A DNA stretch of 64,000 nucleotides from Paenibacillus_E violae (GTDB lineage Bacteria > Bacillota > Bacilli > Paenibacillales > NBRC-103111), in the NCBI RefSeq assembly GCF_032461945.1, contig NZ_JAWCUD010000013.1:124001-188000 (forward strand). The letters are read 5' to 3'. Numbering within the stretch: position 1 is the stretch's first letter; each line of letters starts with the position of its first letter. Both the position numbers and the translations under genes were made by a program. Shown piece by piece: positions 57,867 through 64,000 of this stretch. Below the pieces are notes generated by a model that saw nothing but the letters and a program-made list of their open reading frames with translations, was not told the origin of the DNA and did no database searches.

Positions 57867-60800
57867 ATGTCACTATCTTTACGTTTCAAGCTTGTTGCAC
57901 TTCTTGTTCTAATCACTACTTTTTCGTTAACGGTTGTAGGTTTTACGAATTATAAGCTTTCGAAAGATAAATTAATTGGGCAAATCAAAGCCCAGTCCAT
58001 CACTTCTGTCTCCAATTCCGCGCAAAATTTATACGACTTCCTATCCATTCGCCTAGCCGAAGTTGAGATGGTAAGCCGTGTTAGCGTTATGAAGTATGGA
58101 ACTGTTCAGGAACGGCTGAGCTACCTAACCCAAGAACTGCAAACCGGGAACAATCGCTTTTTGGCAATGGGCGTGGCGGATCAGGACGGGAATCTTCTGC
58201 TTACCACCGGTCAAAAGCTGAATATTAAAGGTCAGCGGAGATTTGAAGAGGCTATGCTCGGCAAAACCTACATCTCGGATCCCTATATCGGTGAAATTTC
58301 AGGCAAATATATCATTACCATTACCGCTCCTGTTTGGGATGAAAACAAAAACGTAACTAGCATCGTGGACATTTCACTGGACGCGGAAGCTACTTTTCGC
58401 GATCACCTTCATACGCCCCTTGAAGGAGTTCAGACCGTCATTGTGAACCATGAAGGAACCATCCTGTACCATACGGATGCCAGTAAAATTTTAAAACAGA
58501 ATATTTTGAACAATAATCCTTCATTGGCATATGTCTTGGAAGAAGCATTCCAGCAGGATGCTGGCTATTTGGACCAATATTTGGATAATGGCCAAAGAGC
58601 GCAATGGTTTTATGCCCGTGTGCCCAATTTAAATTGGCATCTCGGTTATTCCATGCCGATGACGGCTTTCCAACAACCAGCCAGTTCATTGCTTTGGTGG
58701 ACCGTTGGTTTAATCGCTGGAACCGCCATTATCTTGTTCCTGCTTATTTGCTTAACCGCGAACTCGCTCATCATCTCACGGATTCAACAAATTCTTCGCG
58801 TCACGGAATCTGTGGCTGCAGGTGACTTCTACATCAAGCCGCTTCAGTTCAAAAGCAAGGATGAGCTAGGCGCTCTAGCGCATTCCGTGAATGGCATGAT
58901 CGAAAATCTGCGTGAACTTTTCGAACCGTTTGAAGCTTTTATTCAGCACAATCAATATGCGATGATTGTCACGGACCCGCATTTTACAATCAATCACCTG
59001 AACCGCCGGGCGACCGAACTTCTTGGCTATAAGTTCACGGATTTACACAAAAAAGCTACCCCTCTGGTATGGTTAAATCATGACCAGCTTGTTGAAAGAG
59101 CCGCCAAATACACGATTGAGCTCGGAGAATTTGTGCCTGCCGATTGCACAGCACTTGTGATCCGCACACTTCGCCATCTGAAAGAAGATAGCGAATGGAT
59201 TTGGCATCATAAAGATGGAACCCGCCTATTTGTCCAATTGAGTGTCAGCGCCATTACGCATCCGGGAGGGGATCTCAAAGGTTACGTCTTCATTGCCCGC
59301 GATATCAGCGACATTAAAGAAAGCAATGAAACGAAGATGCGGCTACTTACTATTGTAGAAAGCGCGCGGGACGCCATCCTTTCTTTTGATCAGATGGGCT
59401 ACATTTTCTATATGAATCAAGCAGGTAAAAATTTAATTGGCTTAGAGAATGAACATACGACAAAGTGCCACTTCAGCGAATACGTTGATATCCGCAGTGA
59501 CGTCGATCTCGAAGAGGGGCTTCTTACCGCGATAAGCGAAGGGTTCTGGGAATTCGAAGCTGAAGCGTTAACGAAAGAGCAGCGCCGGATATTCATCTCT
59601 GTTACAGTCGTTCCTCATACACCTGCTGAAAAGGGAGAACGCTACTTCTCCGCCATTTCGCGGGATATTACAGACCAAATGTTGGCCAAAGATGAGCTGA
59701 TCCTGGCGAAGCAGGAAGCTGACGACGCCAACCTGACCAAGGGCATTTTCTTGGCGCGGATGAGCCATGAAATTCGAACCCCGCTCAATGGCATCGTCGG
59801 GTTATCCTATTTGATGGAACGAACCGCGATGACTCCGCTGCAAAAGGATTATATGACCAAGATCACCAAATCCTCGCTTTCTTTATCGCAAATCATCAGC
59901 GATATCTTGGACTTCTCCAAGCTGGAGGTGGACAAGCTGGCCATTGAACATCATGCCTTCCTGCTGGATGATACGATCGACCGTGTGTGCGAAACGCTTA
60001 GTGTGCTGCTCGGTCATAAGCCGGTCGATTTTATTTGTGATATCGAGGAACAGGTGCCCCTTGGCCTCATCGGCGATTCCTTACGCCTGTATCAAGTTCT
60101 CTTGAACTTAACCAGCAACGCGATTAAATTCACAGAACAAGGAACCGTCACACTGCGCGTTCATGTCCGAGAGCTTCAGGAAGAACGAGTGTCTATCGAC
60201 TTCACGATTATGGATACAGGGATTGGCATGAATGATGAACAACTCGCCAAACTGTTCCAGCCTTTCGTTCAGGCTGATGAAGTCACGAGCCGTAAATTCG
60301 GGGGGACAGGGCTTGGACTTGTCATCTCCAAGAGCATCATTGATAATATGGGCGGCTCTATTGAAGCCTCCAGCGAGCCTGGTGTGGGCAGTGTGTTCCG
60401 CGTCAGCATTCCTTTTTCTTTAACCTTGCAAACAACGAAGTCACAGACCCGCTTCCCACTCCGCGCCTTTCTTGTGGAAGATCACCCGGAGCTGCACCGC
60501 GTGCTGCTGCAAACGCTGGCATCCATGTGTTCAGAAGCAGCAGGTGTTTACTCTTGGAAGGAAGCAAGGAAAGCTATTGAGCTCATTCCACTGGATTTGG
60601 TTCTGCTCGATATGGAAGCTTTTGACATGTACGGGGAAGAAGTGTGGTTAGACATGCTGGAGACCTGTAACCGGAACAACTTGAAAACGATTATTTATAC
60701 GACCTTGCCAGGCCGAGATGCCTTGGAGCAGCTGCCTGCGGAGGCCGCACCGCACGCGATTTTGGTTAAGCCGGTTTCACGAAGCGTGTTGTACCAAACT

Positions 60801-61625
60801 CTGCAAACGATCACAGGGAGCTATGCTTCCGAGGCTGCCGACCAGACTTCTCATGCCGAAAATCATGAAGGTAAGGAAGCTTGGCCATCCTTCCCACGTA
60901 TTCTGCTTGTCGAGGATAATGACATCAATCAGACCGTGGCTCGCTCTCTTTTGGAAAGCATGAATGGCGTCGTTCAAGTAGCTTCTAATGGTTTCGAAGC
61001 TTTACAGCATCTGGAAACCTCAGATTACCAATTAATCCTGATGGATATCCATATGCCTGATCTGGATGGCATTGAAACGGCGAAGCGAATTCGGCTTCAG
61101 CCCAAATGGCGGCACATTCCCATTATTGCCGTCACCGCCGACTCTACGCTGGAGAAACGTCTAGCGTGCATTCGCGCTGGCATGAATGAAGTCATCTCCA
61201 AACCGATTATTCCTGACCGCTTATTCGCCGCTGTGAGCACTTGTTTAAGTTTGAGCGGAAAAATGACGGCACCCGGACTGGATATGGAAGAAGCTCTGGA
61301 ACGGCTGCTTGGCAAAACCGACATTTATCATCAAATGCTGAAGAAATATCATGCACAATCGCAAGATATAATCGATCGGTTAACAACAGCCATTCAACAA
61401 ATCAAATATGAGGATGCCCTGCATCTCCTGCATACGCTGCGCGGTTCATCAAGCAACCTGTCCGCCAATCGTGTGTATGCCGCGGCAACCGCGCTCGAAG
61501 AGACGCTGAAACAGTCCACTCCTCTGGATGAATCCAAAACCATCCTGATCCAAAACCAGGTGCAATCCCTGGCGATAGCTTTGGAAGAGGTCTTTCACAC
61601 CATCCAAAAATTGCTGCTTGATTGA
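57867..61625 (+). CDS. Hybrid sensor histidine kinase with dCache, HAMP, two PAS, two REC and HPt
   Basis: A membrane kinase of about 1250 residues with a full phosphorelay on one chain. Order: TM1 (LVALLVLITTFSLTVVGF); dCache sensor (about 35-275); TM2 (LIAGTAIILFLLICL); HAMP; PAS1 (about 365) and PAS2 (about 495); HisKA with H-box MSHEIRTPLNGIVGL; HATPase with LLNLTSNAIKFTEQG, DTGIGMN and FGGTGLGL; REC1 (LVEDHPELHRV, LLDMEAFDMYG, less canonical); REC2 (LLVEDNDINQTVA, LILMDIHMPDLDG); and a C-terminal HPt (LLHTLRGSSSNL). Start: ATG at 57867 has GGAGG 6 nt upstream. No separate response regulator with an output domain is adjacent, so the output partner is elsewhere. The two RECs may compete for phosphate. 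Confidence 0.9.
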   Translation: MSLSLRFKLVALLVLITTFSLTVVGFTNYKLSKDKLIGQIKAQSITSVSNSAQNLYDFLSIRLAEVEMVSRVSVMKYGTVQERLSYLTQELQTGNNRFLAMGVADQDGNLLLTTGQKLNIKGQRRFEEAMLGKTYISDPYIGEISGKYIITITAPVWDENKNVTSIVDISLDAEATFRDHLHTPLEGVQTVIVNHEGTILYHTDASKILKQNILNNNPSLAYVLEEAFQQDAGYLDQYLDNGQRAQWFYARVPNLNWHLGYSMPMTAFQQPASSLLWWTVGLIAGTAIILFLLICLTANSLIISRIQQILRVTESVAAGDFYIKPLQFKSKDELGALAHSVNGMIENLRELFEPFEAFIQHNQYAMIVTDPHFTINHLNRRATELLGYKFTDLHKKATPLVWLNHDQLVERAAKYTIELGEFVPADCTALVIRTLRHLKEDSEWIWHHKDGTRLFVQLSVSAITHPGGDLKGYVFIARDISDIKESNETKMRLLTIVESARDAILSFDQMGYIFYMNQAGKNLIGLENEHTTKCHFSEYVDIRSDVDLEEGLLTAISEGFWEFEAEALTKEQRRIFISVTVVPHTPAEKGERYFSAISRDITDQMLAKDELILAKQEADDANLTKGIFLARMSHEIRTPLNGIVGLSYLMERTAMTPLQKDYMTKITKSSLSLSQIISDILDFSKLEVDKLAIEHHAFLLDDTIDRVCETLSVLLGHKPVDFICDIEEQVPLGLIGDSLRLYQVLLNLTSNAIKFTEQGTVTLRVHVRELQEERVSIDFTIMDTGIGMNDEQLAKLFQPFVQADEVTSRKFGGTGLGLVISKSIIDNMGGSIEASSEPGVGSVFRVSIPFSLTLQTTKSQTRFPLRAFLVEDHPELHRVLLQTLASMCSEAAGVYSWKEARKAIELIPLDLVLLDMEAFDMYGEEVWLDMLETCNRNNLKTIIYTTLPGRDALEQLPAEAAPHAILVKPVSRSVLYQTLQTITGSYASEAADQTSHAENHEGKEAWPSFPRILLVEDNDINQTVARSLLESMNGVVQVASNGFEALQHLETSDYQLILMDIHMPDLDGIETAKRIRLQPKWRHIPIIAVTADSTLEKRLACIRAGMNEVISKPIIPDRLFAAVSTCLSLSGKMTAPGLDMEEALERLLGKTDIYHQMLKKYHAQSQDIIDRLTTAIQQIKYEDALHLLHTLRGSSSNLSANRVYAAATALEETLKQSTPLDESKTILIQNQVQSLAIALEEVFHTIQKLLLD

Positions 61626-61709
61626 AAAATGTGCGGTTTTATGTCACTATATGCATAGGGCTCCCGCTGACAGGAGCATGTATTTTATACGTATAGGTGG
61701 TTTAAGATC

Positions 61710-62615
61710 ATGACAGTACAAAGCGCTCCATACCGCATTTTGTTGTATTATAAATTCGTTAATGTGATAGATCATGAAGCATTAGCTCGAGAGCATCTGG
61801 CTTATTGCAAAAAGCTCGGCGTCAAAGGCCGCATCCTGATTGCCCCGGAAGGCATCAACGGCACCCTCTCAGGAACCGTGGAACAAACCGACGCCTACAT
61901 CGCGATGATGAACCAAATGCCTCTTTTTAAAGATATGGTCTACAAAATTGATGAGAGCGAAGGACATGCCTTCAAGAAGCTGTTCGTTCGCCCTAAAAAA
62001 GAGCTCGTCACCTTCCGTCTCGAAGAAGATGTGAATCCGAATGAGCTGACCGGCACGCACTTGAAGCCCAAAGATTTCTATGAAAAGCTTCAACAAGAGG
62101 ATGTTATCGTCCTCGACGGGCGCAACCATTACGAATACGAAATCGGGCACTTCCGCGGCGCGATTCGCCCCGAAGTGGAAACAACACGCGAATTCCCGGA
62201 ATGGATTCGCAATAATCTTCAAGAATTTAAGGACAAGCCGATTCTCACTTACTGCACAGGCGGCATTCGATGTGAGAAGCTGTCCGGCTTCCTTATTCAA
62301 GAAGGCTTCAAAGAGGTTTACCAACTCGATGGGGGCATTGTCACCTACGGGAAAGATGAAGACGTGAAGGGCCGCCTTTTTGACGGTAAATGTTACGTGT
62401 TCGATGAGCGGATCTCGGTTCCTATCAATCGTACGGACGAGGATATCATTGTAGGCAAATGCTACCACTGTGGCAAGCCTGAGGATCGCTACATCAACTG
62501 TGCGAACGATTTGTGCCATCTGAAGCATGTATGCTGTGAAGCTTGCGAAGAAGAGCATAACAGCTTCTGCTCCAAGGAATGTGAAGAGAAGACGCTTAGC
62601 TCGCTTGAAGCATAA
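61710..62615 (+). CDS. trhO: TrhO-like rhodanese (tRNA U34 hydroxylase, UPF0176 family)
   Basis: A 301-residue protein of the YceA/YbfQ/TrhO family, which hydroxylates U34 of tRNA to ho5U with O2. N-terminal acylphosphatase-like part (ILIAPEGINGTLSG near residue 48), rhodanese domain (about 115-225) with active-site Cys in ILTYCTGGIRCEKLSG, and a C-terminal Cys-rich part (CYHCGKPEDRYINCANDLCHLKHVCCEAC) that may bind metal. Length and all three parts are normal. ATG at 61710 has TAGGTGG about 9 nt upstream. It is monocistronic; the weak hairpin after the kinase gene (61661-61678) and the terminator after this gene bound it. Confidence 0.88.
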   Translation: MTVQSAPYRILLYYKFVNVIDHEALAREHLAYCKKLGVKGRILIAPEGINGTLSGTVEQTDAYIAMMNQMPLFKDMVYKIDESEGHAFKKLFVRPKKELVTFRLEEDVNPNELTGTHLKPKDFYEKLQQEDVIVLDGRNHYEYEIGHFRGAIRPEVETTREFPEWIRNNLQEFKDKPILTYCTGGIRCEKLSGFLIQEGFKEVYQLDGGIVTYGKDEDVKGRLFDGKCYVFDERISVPINRTDEDIIVGKCYHCGKPEDRYINCANDLCHLKHVCCEACEEEHNSFCSKECEEKTLSSLEA

Positions 62616-62660
62616 GTTTCATTCATTTAAATAAAGAATCATGGTCGTGAAGCACAAGGA

Positions 62661-62695
62661 CCGCTCTCTCCAGATTGGAGATGGGCGGTTTTTTA
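62661..62695 (+). terminator. Terminator after trhO
   Basis: CCGCTCTCTCCA, loop GAT, TGGAGATGGGCGG then TTTTTT, about 45 nt after the trhO stop. The remaining 62696-62851 has no supported gene. Confidence 0.8.
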
Positions 62696-62851
62696 TTACA
62701 GACGAGATCAGGCGATTCTCTACGGCGACTACAGGGCGGTCATGGTCATGCTGAAAAGTGCGCATCAGAAGCTTGCTTATGAAAAACATAAACACGGCTA
62801 CTCTGACAAACAAGCACACTCAGTTGCCTTACTGGCTCAGTGAACATTAGA

Positions 62852-62897
62852 AAAAAGGGCCCATCTACAAGTTCAGCAACTTGAGAATGACCCTTTT
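62852..62897 (-). terminator. Terminator after the hemerythrin gene
   Basis: On the minus strand GGGTCATTCTCAAGTT, loop GCTG, AACTTGTAGATGGGCCC followed by TTTTTT; the stem has two small internal loops. Confidence 0.75.
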
Positions 62898-62906
62898 CCT
62901 ATGTAC

Positions 62907-63437
62907 TTAAGATAATTGCTCTACGATACGGTCGGCAAGCGGATACACAAGTTCCTCCTCCAAGGTGAAATGCCTGAGCAGGATTAAGCAGGCCGTCATC
63001 AACTCCGACGCCATCACATGCAGGAACTCTTCATCTATCGGCACTTTCATCGCATTCACACCGTCAACGAAAGTTTGCACAACCCTTTTAGCCAAGTCAT
63101 GATCCTGTTCCAGAACCGTGACAGAACGGGAAACCGACAGCGCAGTCGTCGGAGGCAAGTAGGATTGCAGGAGAGGAAACAGTTCACTTTCCTCCCATTC
63201 CGAATGCTGCTCCAGCTCTTCCACCAGAGATAGAATCAGATCTTGGAGTTCAATCAGCTTACACATGCCTATTGAGCAATCCTCGAGGGAGTACAAGGAA
63301 GCAGCCATCGTGCGGATTTCGGCAAGCTGCCCGCGCATCTGTAAATGTTCCTCCTTCAGACGTTCTACGAGTATGGGAAAATAACTCGGATCCACGATAT
63401 ACTCCGTATTCGTTTGAATGCTCAAACGGTCTTTCAT
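62907..63437 (-). CDS. Hemerythrin-domain protein
   Basis: A 176-residue cytoplasmic protein with a four-helix hemerythrin fold. Candidate di-iron ligands in order: LKEEHLQMRG (His), QHSEWEESELFP (H-x3-E), LEQDHDLAKR (His) and LRHFTLEEELVYP (H-x4-E). Such proteins bind O2 or NO or protect Fe-S clusters (ScdA/YtfE-like), but this one lacks the N-terminal ScdA part. Start: ATG at 63437 has AAAGGAGG about 8 nt upstream; an upstream extension to 63518 would cross a terminator. The neighbouring chemoreceptor gene ends just upstream, so an aerotaxis link is possible but unproven. Confidence 0.83.
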   Translation of the reverse strand: MKDRLSIQTNTEYIVDPSYFPILVERLKEEHLQMRGQLAEIRTMAASLYSLEDCSIGMCKLIELQDLILSLVEELEQHSEWEESELFPLLQSYLPPTTALSVSRSVTVLEQDHDLAKRVVQTFVDGVNAMKVPIDEEFLHVMASELMTACLILLRHFTLEEELVYPLADRIVEQLS

Positions 63438-63487
63438 TCTACATCCTCCTTTGGGTTCTCCTCCGAAATCTTCATGCGTGAGCAAAC

Positions 63488-63538
63488 GCAAAAAGGCTGA
63501 CCTTTTCTGCATTATCATTCTATGCAGGTAGGGTCAGC
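63488..63538 (-). terminator. Terminator after the chemoreceptor at the right edge
   Basis: On the minus strand AGAGCTGACC, a loop with an inner CTGCAT/ATGCAG stem, GGTCAGCCTTTTT; it sits between the partial chemoreceptor and the hemerythrin gene. Confidence 0.78.
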
Positions 63539-63572
63539 TCTCATGCGAAGGAATAAAGAACGATTAGAACAT

Positions 63573-64000
63573 TTATCGAATACGGCTTTCTGTTAATTGG
63601 AACTGATTCATGAGCTGGAGCAGCGATTGGGTAATCGCCCCGACATCTCCCGTCGTTTGGCGCACGTGCAGCATGTCCTGCAGCAGCTCATGCACCGTTT
63701 GCTCCACCTCGGCGGAGATTTGGCGGTTCTCCTTGCTCACGCCCGCCACCTTCTCCATCAGCGCTACCACTTCTTCCACCACTTGCGTTTTCATGGTGTC
63801 GTGGGCACTCGCGCTGCTGAGAATTTCGGAGGCCGCCGCCACAATTTGCGTCCCCTCCAATACGACCTTCGTACCTTCCTCCATTGAGATGAAGGCCTCA
63901 TGCGCATGGCGCTCGATCTGTTCAATGGTCTCGTTGATCTCTGCCGTCGACTTCTTCGTCAGATCGGCCAGTTTACGAATCTCGCCTGCGACGACGGCGA
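63573..64000 (-). CDS. Chemoreceptor signalling domain, cut by the window edge
   Basis: The C-terminal part (about 142 residues) of a methyl-accepting chemotaxis-type protein. The frame enters from the right edge with AVVAGEIRKLADLTKKSTAEIN, the block just after the conserved hairpin tip of the MCP signalling domain, and continues as coiled coil (EVEQTVHELLQDMLHVRQTT) to the stop at 63573. An internal ATG at 63884 is not the start. The coil after the tip is shorter than in membrane receptors, which would fit a soluble receptor, but the sensor part is outside the window. No CheB/CheR-binding pentapeptide is seen at the C-terminus (ends TESRIR). Confidence 0.85.
   Translation of the reverse strand, partial: AVVAGEIRKLADLTKKSTAEINETIEQIERHAHEAFISMEEGTKVVLEGTQIVAAASEILSSASAHDTMKTQVVEEVVALMEKVAGVSKENRQISAEVEQTVHELLQDMLHVRQTTGDVGAITQSLLQLMNQFQLTESRIR

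Noticed and set aside
62631..62841. Protein-like open frame after trhO (reads RDQAILYGDYRAVMVMLKS, then AYEKHKHGYSDKQ)
   Set aside because: It looks coding but has no start codon with a ribosome site and begins inside the trhO terminator; at most a gene remnant. A homology search could revive it.
1..64000. tRNA, rRNA, integrase, transposase or prophage genes
   Set aside because: None was recognised in reading either strand; the dispersed palindromic elements carry no transposase.

Overview
The window reads as chromosome of a low-to-mid GC, endospore-forming Firmicute, most likely Paenibacillus or a close relative. The basis is the strong AGGAGG-type ribosome sites with many TTG/GTG starts, the sporulation pair yhbH-spoVR, LplABC-type sugar transport with a YesS-like AraC regulator, NrtR-type NAD control, CcpA/Fur/CymR-like sites, and large numbers of U-tract terminators. 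No rRNA, tRNA, integrase, transposase, prophage or CRISPR array is visible. Most genes lie on the minus strand.

Layout. 1-6.8 kb: an N-heterocycle-type catabolic cluster (two amidohydrolases, a Rieske oxygenase, a WrbA-like flavoprotein, an orphan THI5-like binding lipoprotein) with a divergent Lrp/AsnC regulator; a similar palindromic site lies upstream of both minus-strand units. 6.8-8.9 kb: a YhaM exoribonuclease and a TatD nuclease. 8.9-17.1 kb: the most interesting block, an RNA-repair locus. It holds two RtcB RNA ligases, an RlaP-type nucleotidyltransferase, an AAA ATPase, KptA 2'-phosphotransferase and TatD on the minus strand, two overlapping WYL-domain regulators divergently, and an unlisted 29-codon gene with its own promoter and terminator between rtcB2 and rlaP. 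17.2-19.0 kb: two aldo/keto reductases. 19.5-30.7 kb: a fucosylated-glycan utilisation locus (GH95, a second GH95-like enzyme, ABC importer, AraC regulator with a cre site). 30.9-36.8 kb: a divergent sulfonate locus (ssuBC one way; two FMNH2 monooxygenases and ssuA the other way) with a CymR-like box and a leader terminator in each direction. 37.2-40.5 kb: a Fur-boxed siderophore uptake operon whose two FecCD permeases are merged and frameshifted. 40.7-43.3 kb: yhbH-spoVR. 43.3-45.2 kb: small orphan ORFs and a phosphodiester glycosidase-like protein. 45.5-50.1 kb: an aldo/keto reductase and the NAD salvage operon nrtR-pncA-nadE-pncB. 50.2-55.8 kb: a large methyltransferase with an unknown N-terminal half, an SPW membrane protein, a DUF3298/stalk protein, and a Ser/Thr/Asp repeat protein with its partner. 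56.0-64.0 kb: a chemoreceptor divergent from a giant hybrid histidine kinase, a TrhO-like rhodanese, a hemerythrin, and the edge of a second chemoreceptor.

Four intergenic regions (about 7.93, 19.25, 36.95 and 45.22 kb) carry the same element: two forward and two inverted copies of a roughly 22-bp word (GGAACTACAGGGCGCTATTT), with adjacent copies close to 52 bp apart. I do not recognise it as a named family. It and the RNA-repair locus with its mini-gene are the main candidates for undescribed biology here. All calls come from reading the sequence; no database search was run.
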